The notes: generated from the sequence alone by a model not told the origin. A DNA stretch of 64,000 nucleotides from Novosphingobium sp. PhB57 (GCF_004342985.1 NZ_SMBO01000014.1:1-64000); one strand, 5' to 3'; positions 1 to 7,537 are shown, counted from the first letter of the stretch. A program made the numbers and translations.

Positions 1-2
1 AC

Positions 3-95
3 GAGGACCCCCGACCTTTCATCTGGAAGGCCGATCCGGACGAAATTATAGCCGCTGTACGGCGCGGGCACCAAGTGTTGGAATCAATCCACTAG
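3..95 (+). CDS. IS630-type transposase, C-terminal end only (partial at window edge)
   Basis: The frame from base 3 reads EDPRPFIWKADPDEI and continues to a TAG stop at 93-95. The pattern (N/D)PRPFxW...ADEI(I/L)...(R)..L is the usual C-terminus of IS630-family DDE transposases, which insert at TA dinucleotides. Only about 30 residues are inside the window, so the catalytic DDE residues cannot be checked and it is unknown whether the gene is intact upstream. The terminal inverted repeat should lie shortly after the stop, but I could not define it without the other end. It sits inside the tRNA-Arg island as a secondary insertion. Confidence 0.6.
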   Translation, partial: EDPRPFIWKADPDEIIAAVRRGHQVLESIH

Positions 96-287
96 GTCTC
101 GTGAACCGAGTGAAGGATGGCTGGGGACTCTGCGGAAAGCGTCCCGCATTGACTGGATCGGGACTTCGCGGAACTTGTTAAGCTCTGCATATGGGCCGCC
201 GCAAAGAAACACGATTTCCGTCGGAGCTTGAACGTGAAGTTTCGTCACGTCCAGCTCATCAACGAATGGCAACATTTGCTTACCTAT

Positions 288-358
288 GCTCCGGCAAAGA
301 GCGATGAAAAATCGAGCGGAGCGTCCTTTGGCGATTTTTCATCGCTCTTTGACGGAGC
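288..358. repeat. Long near-perfect inverted repeat (27-bp stem, 17-nt loop)
   Basis: Bases 295-314 and 332-351 are perfect 20-base reverse complements. After one mismatch (294/352) the pairing continues for six more pairs to 288/358. The loop is 315-331. Neither side has a T-tract typical of a simple terminator. Short open frames read through it on both strands, but these come from the symmetry and have no ribosome binding site. It could be a small palindromic insertion, a replication or transfer structure, or a strong RNA hairpin. Confidence 0.85.
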
Positions 359-722
359 CCCAAATGGAACCAATAAACTGAGATTCGGCGAAGCGCCGAA
401 CCATGCACCCGAGAGCGCATTACGCGTAAGCCAGACCTGCTTAGCCGACGTCAAACCCAGCGGCAAGATTTAGCTGCTAAAATATTCAACTTATGCGGAA
501 ACTCATCCCTGATTGGATTGGAGGTTGAAGCATGGTGCTACCCTCGTGCTGCCCGTAAACTACCACCACCTTCCTAGGTTTTTATAAGTCACTGGTTCTA
601 TGTAAAAGTTTGCGGCACCGTAATATATGGCCTTCGCCCTTTGACGGCAGCGGTCACGCGCAACGCTGGTCGGACGATTAGTATCGTCAGATCACGAGGA
701 CCTTGGTTTCTCCATTTGGCAT

Positions 723-750
723 TTGATTGAAATGCAATAATCATTATGAT
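723..750 (+). promoter_or_regulatory. Candidate promoter in AT-rich tract upstream of the Cys peptide gene
   Basis: TTGATT at 723-728 and TATGAT at 745-750 are separated by 16 bases. The -10 element is inside a perfect 7-base inverted repeat (738-744 and 746-752) that could be an operator. The distance to the start codon at 883 implies a leader of about 120 bases. The whole 700-850 stretch is unusually AT-rich for this genome. The assignment rests on pattern only. Confidence 0.3.
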
Positions 751-882
751 TAGTATTGATAAATATATCATACTTAATAGTCACTCGCTAAGTTGATCGA
801 AAAAGTATGCTGTGCCGTTCCAAAACGACTCGAAAATAATCGCTAGCCGTCGTGGAACGATCCTAGATGAGAGGAAATCGTC

Positions 883-1128
883 ATGGCATCCGAGGCTACA
901 CAGGCACTAACGGCTGAATATATCGACGACCATCAGGTTAGGGTTCATACCCCGGAGAGTTTTGGCAGGGCTCTTATATATGCGGCACTTGAATCCGCTA
1001 AAGGCAATACTGATGGCTCAAAAGGAACGTTCGACTTCAAAGGAACCGTAACCGCTATAACAAGCGTGGGCTGCGTTCGCATCTGCGTCGGCACACCTTG
1101 GGGCACGATTTGCACACATATCGGATGA
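883..1128 (+). CDS. 81-residue Cys-containing peptide, possible ribosomally made peptide precursor
   Basis: I do not recognise a family. The gene has a strong ribosome binding site (GAGGAAA, 5 bases before ATG) and is followed by a good intrinsic terminator, so it is very probably real. Residues 1-40 are polar and partly helical, with acidic and His/Arg residues. Residues 41-52 form a Gly/Asp/Ser/Lys hinge. Residues 53-81 are hydrophobic with Cys64, Cys68 and Cys77, plus Gly and Thr. This leader-hinge-core arrangement is what RiPP or bacteriocin precursors look like, but a small secreted or toxin-like peptide is equally possible. No modification enzyme, protease or exporter is visible in this window; these would have to lie left of base 1. 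It is the only plus-strand gene of the island portion besides the transposase tail. Confidence 0.7.
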   Translation: MASEATQALTAEYIDDHQVRVHTPESFGRALIYAALESAKGNTDGSKGTFDFKGTVTAITSVGCVRICVGTPWGTICTHIG

Positions 1129-1242
1129 TCTGAACGTTCGAGTGGCCATTTCCGTAAGCGGTTAAGTTGATACTCCATTAATATTTAAAACCAGAAATTC
1201 CGTGAAGGGTTTCCGATGGTCACGCGAGCCGAAGGCAAGTAA

Positions 1243-1290
1243 GCCGGACCAAATAGGTTAAAAAGGCTTCTTTGGTCCGGCACTATTTTT
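1243..1290 (+). terminator. Intrinsic terminator after the Cys peptide gene
   Basis: An 11-bp perfect stem (1243-1253 with 1271-1281, GCCGGACCAAA) is followed by ACTATTTTTG. It lies 115 bases after the peptide stop and separates that gene from the convergent minus-strand genes. Confidence 0.75.
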
Positions 1291-1377
1291 GTAATTTACT
1301 GCAATTTACTTTCAAATTAGCTCTGCTCAACGCCAGAAAATGTCGCACGAGACCATCTAATTGGGACGGTCGGCAAT

Positions 1378-1776
1378 CTAAATTTGGCCAAGACTACCTT
1401 CAGATCGCCAGGAGCCGCGATACTTTGCATCCTCGCGACCAATGCCAGCCAGCGCATAGGGATCGGGGTTCGGCTCAGGCTCAGGCGATGGCTCGGATTG
1501 TCCAGGCCCTGCTTCCGAGGCTTCGTCGGGCGGATAGACGGCAAATAGGGCCTGCCCGGCGTCGGGATGCCGCCACGCTCTCGCCTGCACCGCGCTCAGG
1601 GCCTCTCCGGGTTCGCGCGGGACCATGAGGCCGCGAGAGTTCGCAAAGCCCTGTACGTCGCCCGGAGCCTGATCGGGGTAGATGCTGAACGTGAGACGCG
1701 GCAGCCGGCGCTTAAAGCGTCGGCGCTGCGCTTCTAGCCGCGCGATCCGGGATGCGAGGGCTGCGTTGCCTCTCAC
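1378..1776 (-). CDS. Hypothetical island protein (132 aa)
   Basis: Start codon is GTG and it overlaps the stop of the upstream gene by four bases (GTGA at 1773-1776), so the two are translationally coupled. The N-terminal 40 residues are rich in Arg and look like a short amphipathic or coiled segment (ASRIARLEAQRRRFKRR). A Pro/Glu/Asp-rich low-complexity stretch follows around residues 88-108. There is no signal peptide or membrane segment. No function can be assigned; it is a member of the small minus-strand island series. Confidence 0.6.
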   Translation of the reverse strand: MRGNAALASRIARLEAQRRRFKRRLPRLTFSIYPDQAPGDVQGFANSRGLMVPREPGEALSAVQARAWRHPDAGQALFAVYPPDEASEAGPGQSEPSPEPEPNPDPYALAGIGREDAKYRGSWRSEGSLGQI

Positions 1777-2087
1777 CGCGTTGGCTTCTCGCCCTCAAGG
1801 GCGGCAAGCCGTTCCTCAAGATCGCTAGTGGCTAGAACGCCAGCCAAGGCGGAAAGCAGATAGCCGAGCTTGCTAGCTTCAGAGGTTGCCAGCGTGCCAG
1901 CGCGAGCTTCGCGATAAAGCTTGCGATATTCCTTGGCGATATCGCTGACGGTATTCAGCCGTAGGCGGGCCATCGGCTTTGCAGGGGTAGGAGGGGGCGT
2001 AGCCGCCGCGCCCACATTATCAGGGGCCTTGGCGGTATCGGCTACGCCATTCGGGGCTGCTGAAGATAGGCTAGGCCAGCCTGGCAT
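1773..2087 (-). CDS. Hypothetical island protein with C-terminal helical region (104 aa)
   Basis: I chose the ATG at 2087, which has TGGA seven bases upstream; a TTG two codons earlier is possible. The first 40 residues are Ala/Pro-rich and probably disordered. Residues from about 40 onward (ARLRLNTVSDIAKEYRKLYREAR...) are charged and helical, ending in DLEERLAALE. Small proteins with this LNTVSD...YRxAR...LxxLE pattern are common in alphaproteobacterial prophages and islands, next to packaging or DNA-metabolism genes, but their role is not established. It is coupled to the downstream 132-residue gene. Confidence 0.65.
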   Translation of the reverse strand: MPGWPSLSSAAPNGVADTAKAPDNVGAAATPPPTPAKPMARLRLNTVSDIAKEYRKLYREARAGTLATSEASKLGYLLSALAGVLATSDLEERLAALEGEKPTR

Positions 2088-2113
2088 GCTCAATTCCAGT
2101 AATCATGATGAGA

Positions 2114-2398
2114 TCACTGTTTTGGTATCACCCTCATACAGTAGATGCAACTACAGTCGCCCATCGTCTGATGGCCAATATCACGAAGTGTTTGCCATTT
2201 CTCATTTTGGAGCCGTGAGAAAACGCGCATGTAAAAGCCAATATCTTGCTCAAACGTAGGTGACTTTGGATTTAACTTAACAACCTCGATACATTTGAAA
2301 TTCATCGCCATATGCTTTTGTATGAAAGCCAACTTTTTGTAGACTAATTCGTCAGGCGGATCATTTTCATCGCCGCCAAATTCCTGTAATGGCATCAT
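2114..2398 (-). CDS. Hypothetical island protein with Cys pair (94 aa)
   Basis: The frame is open up to a TTG at 2458, but a hairpin at 2423-2450 separates that codon from the body of the gene, so the Met pair at 2398 is the better start. There is no strong ribosome binding site. The protein is polar, with the segment DELVYKKLAFIQKHMAMNFKCIEV and a C-terminal CSCIYC cluster that could bind metal. No family is recognised. Confidence 0.5.
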   Translation of the reverse strand: MMPLQEFGGDENDPPDELVYKKLAFIQKHMAMNFKCIEVVKLNPKSPTFEQDIGFYMRVFSRLQNEKWQTLRDIGHQTMGDCSCIYCMRVIPKQ

Positions 2399-2422
2399 AT
2401 CGGCATTCCCACATTGAAGGTT

Positions 2423-2450
2423 GCCGCCAGCCCCGCTTGAAGCTGGCGGC
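2423..2450 (-). terminator. Hairpin after the 240-residue gene
   Basis: A 9-bp perfect stem (2423-2431 with 2442-2450, GCCGCCAGC) with a 10-base loop lies just past the stop at 2459 on the minus strand. Only a weak T-rich tail follows, so it may attenuate rather than fully terminate. Confidence 0.45.
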
Positions 2451-2458
2451 AAAGGCAA

Positions 2459-3181
2459 TTAATCGTCATCCAGCGTAATGCCGTAGCTTGCCATAACCGC
2501 CGTTTGCTCAGTCAGCTTTTTCGAGTAGCCGCCTGTCCCCTTATAATTATCAAGCTTCCACTTCATGATGCCGGGGAAGCTGGCCTCAAGGTAGCGCATT
2601 GCTTTCTTGTGCTCATCCAGCACGCGATATTCAGCATAAGCGGCGCTACGCTTGTAGGCTTCATAGTGAGCAGCAAGTTGATCGCTGTCGCAACCATGGG
2701 TGATAACCGGAGCATTCACCAGCGCCGCCAGCACTTCTTTGTCGCCATCCTTGAAGGCAGCAGCCAGTTTGGCAGTGCGATCCCCAGGCGACATGCCGCG
2801 AAACACATTACGAATCTCAGCCGCGTAGGCGGAAGGCGTCAGCGCAACCCTGGCGTTAACAGCCGCTTCCTTTTCGGTGATAGCCGCCGTTAGTCCCTTG
2901 TGGGCATTCTCATAGCCGCGACCAGCTTCGTCATTCAGCTTGTCCGCCAGCTTTTCAATCTCGAACAGATTGGCCCCTGAGGTAATCAGTTCGTTGACGG
3001 TAGCGCGGCGAATATTGAAGCCTTCAGCCTTTTCCTTCGTGCCTTTCATGAAGGCAACAGTAGCACCCAAAGCCGGGCTTTCACCCGCTAGATGGCTATC
3101 AATGTCGAGATAATAGTTAAGCATAGCAGGAACCTCAGAAGGTCCGAGAGCTTCAGGCGTGGGAGCGAAGTTAGTAGCCAT
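2459..3181 (-). CDS. Orphan island protein (240 aa)
   Basis: The start at 3181 has AAAGGAAC seven bases upstream; the frame extends 17 codons further but without a comparable site. The sequence is soluble, Ala/Lys/Glu-rich and mostly helical, with no transmembrane segment and no signal peptide. It begins MATNFAPTPEALG and contains a long helical stretch (about residues 70-130). No catalytic motif is recognised. It is the best-translated-looking gene of the island, judged by its ribosome binding site, and could be a structural or abundant accessory protein. It lies 257 bases downstream of the replication ATPase. Confidence 0.65.
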   Translation of the reverse strand: MATNFAPTPEALGPSEVPAMLNYYLDIDSHLAGESPALGATVAFMKGTKEKAEGFNIRRATVNELITSGANLFEIEKLADKLNDEAGRGYENAHKGLTAAITEKEAAVNARVALTPSAYAAEIRNVFRGMSPGDRTAKLAAAFKDGDKEVLAALVNAPVITHGCDSDQLAAHYEAYKRSAAYAEYRVLDEHKKAMRYLEASFPGIMKWKLDNYKGTGGYSKKLTEQTAVMASYGITLDDD

Positions 3182-3438
3182 ATTAAGAGTTCCTTTAATA
3201 GTTGCCCACGTGAGGGGCTTTTGAATTTGCAAAACTGAATTTGTACGGGTTCGAGGTGGTAAGCTACTGTTTCTCCTTATCTTTCTATAAAATTACAAAT
3301 TACAAATTTTACTAATAGATACCGATGGAATTAATTCGCCCTATTTACGGCGTGGGTAGATGGGGACGCCTTTGAAAACTTTAAAATTTAGATTTCGCGT
3401 GTTTTCAATGATTTGTGCGAGAGCCGGCTTTGAACAGG
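3182..3438. other. AT-rich intergenic tract with a tandem heptamer
   Basis: About 257 bases without a gene. It contains two perfect tandem copies of ATTACAA (3292-3305) within a run of A and T, next to the replication ATPase gene. This could be an origin-like or promoter region for the 240-residue gene; no clear -35/-10 pair stands out. Confidence 0.35.
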
Positions 3439-4881
3439 TTAGAAAAAACGAACGCCGCCCGATTGCTCAACTGACTTGAGCGGCTTTAAGCCAAATGTTT
3501 GCGCGTTACTGATCACAAAGGCCCGGGCCTTGGTGCCGTACATCGCTAGCATTTGAGTTCTCGGCATTTCCCGAATATCATCATCCTCAAGCAGACGTTG
3601 AAGCGTCCGCCTTAATGCTGGCGTTGCACCTTGCTTGTCGTTCTTGAATGCTGGCAACGGCCAAAGGCGATGAGAAAGATAACTGTGGGTTATTGCCCCA
3701 TTACGGTGCATTGTTTCATCGCAACCATACTTGACGAAGTTCTCAAATGACTGAGAGAAGTGCTCCAAAATTATCCTGATTACAGCGGTTTTTTGCTTGG
3801 CTTCATCACCGTCAACCGAGCCAACTTCGTTACGCTCAAACTTGCCGATTAGGTTTTGGGTTTGAGTAACGATTAAGTTTGTAGCCCACATTGTGCAGTC
3901 GATATCAACGACCGGATCAAACGGGTTCAAGCTTATGCCGCAAAGACTAGCAAGTTTGAGCGCCTTTAAATTAACTCTGTTCCAGAGTTGGCGCTGTACT
4001 TCATTATCTTGGGCGTTGTTGATCTGGTCAGTTGTCCAACGTTCAAATTCACGAAACTTGTCTCTTGCTTCGTCCGTAGCGCCAACGGCTTGAACAACTC
4101 CCCGCTGTTGAAGTTGAAGACTGTGGGCACTCAAGTCGGTCAGCCGTTGAACAAGAACGCTAGGAACCTCTTTGACAATGTCGGCATTAAGATAAGGGCG
4201 GTTGCCAACTACTTCGTAAATCGAGAAGCGCGGAAGCAGGCCATTACCGATCATCCGTTCGTCAAGGTTATTGTAAAACTCGCCGGGAACGGACTCGCCA
4301 AGAATGCTAAGGCACGGGTTTACAATAGAAGCGGTGTTCTTTTCCACGTCGCTGTAAGCCATTGCGTCAACAACGCCGCCACCTGACTTGCCGTAAAGGT
4401 CAAGATAGCCAGCCAACAGTGCAACGTCATTGGGTGAAGGACTGCGAGCCATTGCCCGCAACTTCAAACCGAACTCGCCAAATATACATAAAATGGAAGG
4501 CTGCTTGGTCAGCCATTTTATCAGCGCTTGCACCGAAGCAATATGGCTTGGCCCCTTGAAGCCGCTCGCCGCAGGCACCGTCTTGACTATAGCTTTAAGC
4601 AATTGGCCTATAGCATTGGCAATTGCTTCTTTACCCATACCGCTCAGCGCAAGCAGCAAGATATATTGGTTCAAGCCAGCGCCGGTAAACGTATTGTAAG
4701 AGCGGCCCGTGATAGCCGATAAAAACGCTATCGCTGTCACCAAAGAAACAGTTTCGTTCGGATACGGCGATGATGCCATAACCCAATGCGAGACTTCGCT
4801 TAGCAATCCGGGAGGAAATGTGTAAATATTCGCAGCATTGTAGTTGGGATAAGGATTAGAATAAGCGCCGGGCATGGTCAT
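3439..4881 (-). CDS. DUF3987-like replication ATPase / primase-helicase-type protein (480 aa)
   Basis: The start at 4881 (MTMPGAY) is preceded by GAAGAAGA; the open frame extends 34 codons upstream with no site. Residues 40-60 and 70-90 form a hydrophobic strand plus a P-loop-like SGMGKEA (80-86), followed by a GEFG element and the YGKSGGG segment around 165-175. This order is typical of DUF3987 and related phage or plasmid replication ATPases, in which the Walker A is often degenerate. It probably helps the island to replicate or be maintained. There is no separate primase TOPRIM or zinc domain. The neighbouring AlpA-like gene lies immediately upstream. Confidence 0.6.
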   Translation of the reverse strand: MTMPGAYSNPYPNYNAANIYTFPPGLLSEVSHWVMASSPYPNETVSLVTAIAFLSAITGRSYNTFTGAGLNQYILLLALSGMGKEAIANAIGQLLKAIVKTVPAASGFKGPSHIASVQALIKWLTKQPSILCIFGEFGLKLRAMARSPSPNDVALLAGYLDLYGKSGGGVVDAMAYSDVEKNTASIVNPCLSILGESVPGEFYNNLDERMIGNGLLPRFSIYEVVGNRPYLNADIVKEVPSVLVQRLTDLSAHSLQLQQRGVVQAVGATDEARDKFREFERWTTDQINNAQDNEVQRQLWNRVNLKALKLASLCGISLNPFDPVVDIDCTMWATNLIVTQTQNLIGKFERNEVGSVDGDEAKQKTAVIRIILEHFSQSFENFVKYGCDETMHRNGAITHSYLSHRLWPLPAFKNDKQGATPALRRTLQRLLEDDDIREMPRTQMLAMYGTKARAFVISNAQTFGLKPLKSVEQSGGVRFF

Positions 4882-5028
4882 AGTAAGTCTTCTTCTATCA
4901 AGCGCCCGTCGACTAATACTCCGGTTGACTGTGCCCGGTTCGTGGAGTATTAAGCGGCGGTCGACTTCCTTTCGACGGGTCAACTTTAAGCCGGGGTACG
5001 CTTTCGCGCTGCCTCGGCTTTTCTTTGA

Positions 5029-5271
5029 CTATGCTGCGTCCTTGCGGCGGCTCGAAAGCTCAGCCGACGACGCGACAGGCGCGGACATGCGCGCTTCTGC
5101 CCATGCGTCGAGATCGGCGGGCCGGTAGACGGGATAAGCCCCCATCTTGCGATAGACAGGGCCACCGCCGACGCAGGCGAGCTTGGCGAGCGTCTGAGCG
5201 GTATACGCGCCGAAGCGCTCTTGAAGGTAGCGAGCCGCTTCAGAGCGGCGCAAGTAAGTCTGGACTTCCAC
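5029..5271 (-). CDS. AlpA/excisionase-like helix-turn-helix protein (80 aa)
   Basis: Begins with GTG preceded by TTGGAGA. The sequence YLRRSEAARYLQERFG...TLAKLACVGGGPVYRKMG...VYRPADLDAW is the winged HTH of the MerR/AlpA/excisionase group: an N-terminal helix pair that recognises DNA, then the wing with (G/R)xxPxYxK and the YxxxDLDAW helix. Such proteins act as directionality factors or regulators of the adjacent integrase and replication genes. The position between the replication ATPase and the integrase fits that role. The DNA site is not identified. Confidence 0.75.
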   Translation of the reverse strand: MEVQTYLRRSEAARYLQERFGAYTAQTLAKLACVGGGPVYRKMGAYPVYRPADLDAWAEARMSAPVASSAELSSRRKDAA

Positions 5272-5347
5272 TGTATTGTCTCCAACTGATGTTGTTGAGA
5301 CAGTGTTACGTCCTATTACTTCCTATCGTCCATGTAGAAAAAAGTGG

Positions 5348-5554
5348 TCATATGCGCCGTGCTATATATTGAACTGCGCTATCTTCCTCAACATTCTCAA
5401 AGCCAGCTTTATTGTTTAGATGCCAAACACGGCGAGCCGCTTCATTTTTTGAAATGCTGCCAGCATTGTAAAGCGCTCTAGCCATTTCGACCTTAGCTAG
5501 CTTTGGATTAATTGGCCGGAAGATGTGATTTTCGTCAAAAGTAAAACTAACCAT
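5348..5554 (-). CDS. Small island protein overlapping the integrase stop (68 aa)
   Basis: Starts at an ATG (MVSFTFDENHIF) that overlaps the last eight bases of the integrase gene, suggesting translational coupling to it. Residues 20-45 (AKVEMARALYNAGSISKNEAARRVWH) resemble a short helix-turn-helix of the type found in phage regulators. No family is recognised with confidence. It may be a second directionality factor or regulator co-expressed with integrase. Confidence 0.5.
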   Translation of the reverse strand: MVSFTFDENHIFRPINPKLAKVEMARALYNAGSISKNEAARRVWHLNNKAGFENVEEDSAVQYIARRI

Positions 5555-6890
5555 TAGAGCCAGCCTTGCCAGCAATCGGAATAATCTCAGCACCAGCCTT
5601 TGAGCCGCCCAAAGCCGCTGCAATCTGGCCAGCGATGTTGTCAGAAGCGCGCCGCAACGGATCATCGGCAAAGTGAGAATAGCGGGCCGTAGTGGCCGGG
5701 GAGGCGTGGCCTAGGAGCTTGCCCACAATAGTCAGGCCCATGCCGGATGCCGCGCCTATCGAAGCGTAGCTATGGCGAAGGTCATGCAACCTCAGATCGG
5801 GCAAGCCAGCGTGCGTCGTTACCCGCTTCCATGGCCGCTTCAGGTCGCTGCGGGGTTCCTTTGGCTTGCTGCCGACGATCACATAAGGATTGTCAGCCTT
5901 CCGTTCCAGCGACGCCAAGATTTGTAGGGCTGGCGCACCAATCAAAACCGGCTTTGAGCCAGTCTTGGAATCGGGAAGGTTTATAAATCCCCGATCAAAG
6001 TCGATATCCTTCCACATGAGATTAAGTATCTCACCAGCGCGGCACCCGGTAAGAAGTAGTAACCTGATCGCGGCAATGGCATGTGGGCATAACTTTTCGC
6101 GCTGGTTTTCAGCATTAACCGGGCGATGCTTAGACTTAGCGCCTTCGTTGAATTGCCAAGGCAAGCCATCCGTCTCAGCAAGCCTCAATGTTTCGCCAAG
6201 CTTTTCTATTTCCGATGCTGAAAGGAACCGTTCGCCCTTGCCATCGGCATAGACTTTGACGCCAAGGCGGGGGTTGGTTTCGATGTAACCCCGGTCAACG
6301 GCATAGGTGAAGATGCCGCCTAACAGCCGCACCGTGCGAGTAGCCGTGCCCTTGCCACCAGTGACGATAGCGCGACCAAACTTGCCGGTCTTTTCGTCAG
6401 TAGCGGTAGCGCCCTTCGCCACGTCACGCATAAACTTTTCAACGTCGCCGCGCGTGACTTCGCTTACCCGCTTTCGGCCAAGCAGCGGCTTGATATGCCG
6501 CTCTATCCGGCCCTTGTCCGTGGCAATGGTAGAATCTTTTTTGCGGTCGCAGCCCTCAGCCAAATATTCATCGCAGAGTTGGGCGACATTCAATTCAGCC
6601 CGGCGCTTCGCCCGATCCCCGGCAACGTCTTCGCCAAGCTCAGCTTTGGCCAAGATAGCCTTCGCCGCCTCGCGAGCCTGTTCAACGGTAAGCTTGCCGT
6701 AGGTGCCGACAGTGACCTTGCGAGTTGGGCTATTTCGCCCGCCAATCCGGTACTGGACGATGAAGGATTTAGAGCCGCTTGGGCGGACCCTAACGCCAAA
6801 GCCGGGTAGCTGCCCGCACCATTGAACATAGTCACTCGGCTTAGGCTCTAAGCCATCCACCATTGATTTAGTCAGCTTACCATTGGCCAT
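5547..6890 (-). CDS. int: Tyrosine recombinase integrase (447 aa)
   Basis: Start chosen at 6890 because AGGTGA lies five bases upstream; an in-frame ATG at 6947 adds 19 residues. The N-terminal part is the DUF4102-like arm-binding domain (LTKSMVDGLEPKPSDYVQWC...GFGVRVRPSGSKSF), then a core-binding SAM-like domain, then the catalytic domain. Numbered from the upstream ATG, the catalytic residues are Arg303 (TGCRAGEI), His388-x-x-Arg391 (LHDLRHSYAS), His414 (LLGH) and nucleophile Tyr423 (ARYSHF). All are present, so the enzyme should be active. It is of the P4/CP4-57-like class that targets tRNA 3' ends, and the tRNA-Arg remnant is only 160 bases away. Confidence 0.95.
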   Translation of the reverse strand: MANGKLTKSMVDGLEPKPSDYVQWCGQLPGFGVRVRPSGSKSFIVQYRIGGRNSPTRKVTVGTYGKLTVEQAREAAKAILAKAELGEDVAGDRAKRRAELNVAQLCDEYLAEGCDRKKDSTIATDKGRIERHIKPLLGRKRVSEVTRGDVEKFMRDVAKGATATDEKTGKFGRAIVTGGKGTATRTVRLLGGIFTYAVDRGYIETNPRLGVKVYADGKGERFLSASEIEKLGETLRLAETDGLPWQFNEGAKSKHRPVNAENQREKLCPHAIAAIRLLLLTGCRAGEILNLMWKDIDFDRGFINLPDSKTGSKPVLIGAPALQILASLERKADNPYVIVGSKPKEPRSDLKRPWKRVTTHAGLPDLRLHDLRHSYASIGAASGMGLTIVGKLLGHASPATTARYSHFADDPLRRASDNIAGQIAAALGGSKAGAEIIPIAGKAGSNG

Positions 6891-7049
6891 CAGATCACCT
6901 ATCGCGGGCATCACCGGGGTAGCACGGTGCAGGTAATCTGATGCCATGACCGGAAATCGAAGGCAATGGTCATAGGTTGGAAAACGTTGGATTGGCGTTG
7001 GTTATGGTTATTGCGATCAATCTGGGGTAACAGCCGGGAAGCCGGAACC

Positions 7050-7100
7050 GCTGCCCTCCGAAGGCAGAGGCCACAGGTTCGAATCCTGTCGGGTGCACCA
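7050..7100 (+). other. attR: 3' half of tRNA-Arg(CCG)
   Basis: Bases 7051-7067 form an anticodon stem-loop with anticodon CCG (7058-7060). It is followed by a normal variable and T arm with GGTTCGAAT, the 3' acceptor strand CGGGTGC, the discriminator A and an encoded CCA ending at 7100. The required 5' acceptor strand (GCACCCG) and D-arm are absent upstream. The gene is therefore cut at about the anticodon arm, which is the common crossover region for tyrosine integrases. The complete tRNA should be restored at the other end of the element, outside this window. Confidence 0.85.
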
Positions 7101-7222
7101 TTTCCTCCATTTGCGAAGATCAACCGGCTTCCGGGCCATGCTGTGCCGTGTCTGTTCGGGCATTGGGGCGGGCACGGTGGCCGTGATCGGGCGGCGCGGG
7201 CGCCGCCCTTCAGGTGGGCGGG

Positions 7223-7537
7223 TCAGGCCAGGACGCGGTGGACTAGGTTGGTGTTGTATTGACGCAGCCAGCCCGGGATCAGGAAGGCGTCCACCAGCAC
7301 CCAGATGCCGAGCGGGATCAGGAACAGCAGGCCGAAGCCCATGATCCAGATGGTCGCCCAGCCGAGCAGGAAGAGGACGAGCTGGACGATGCCGCCGGCG
7401 GTCTTGCCGGCGTAGAAGCGATGGGCGCCCAGCGAGCCCAGGAAGAACCACAGGAGATACGTGACGCCGGTGGACTTGGCATTTGCCTGGTAGAGCAGGC
7501 CGGCCATGGCCGCAGTGGATGAATTCGTGTCGGTCAT
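7223..7537 (-). CDS. TM2 domain protein (104 aa)
   Basis: Residues 22-95 hold the TM2 signature: a first membrane helix with LLWFFLGSLGAHRFYAGK, a loop, and a second helix ending in IWVLVDAFLIPG. Proteins of this kind are small inner-membrane proteins of unknown biochemical function, found widely as single genes. It is the first chromosomal gene right of the island. A GC hairpin (7189-7208, 8-bp stem) lies just past its stop and may end the transcript, although no T-tract follows. Confidence 0.85.
   Translation of the reverse strand: MTDTNSSTAAMAGLLYQANAKSTGVTYLLWFFLGSLGAHRFYAGKTAGGIVQLVLFLLGWATIWIMGFGLLFLIPLGIWVLVDAFLIPGWLRQYNTNLVHRVLA

Larger units (their letters stand above)
1..7100. mobile_element. 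Right portion of a tRNA-Arg-integrated genomic island
   Basis: The element is bounded on the right by the 3' half of tRNA-Arg(CCG) at 7050-7100, with a tyrosine integrase gene reading inwards next to it, which is the classic layout of a tRNA-targeted island. The block is AT-richer than the flank and almost all of its proteins are orphans. The gene order integrase, small protein, HTH protein, replication ATPase, then small orphan genes resembles phage satellites or small integrative elements. No capsid, tail, terminase or conjugation gene is visible. The left end and the intact tRNA are not in the window, so total size and class are unknown. Confidence 0.8.

Noticed and set aside
228..473. Two open frames across the long hairpin
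   Set aside because: They mirror each other because of the inverted repeat and lack ribosome sites.
731..770. A Fur-like box in the AT-rich tract
   Set aside because: AATAATCATTAT resembles part of the consensus, but the match is short and expected by chance in such AT-rich sequence.
1272..1628. 118-codon frame on the plus strand after the peptide terminator
   Set aside because: Arg-rich reading antisense to a coupled minus-strand gene with no start signal.
4986..5285. 99-codon alternative frame over the HTH gene
   Set aside because: The other frame encodes a recognisable winged HTH; this one is Arg/Ser-rich noise.
7021..7100. A complete tRNA gene
   Set aside because: No 5' acceptor strand GCACCCG or D-arm can be found upstream, so only the 3' half is present.
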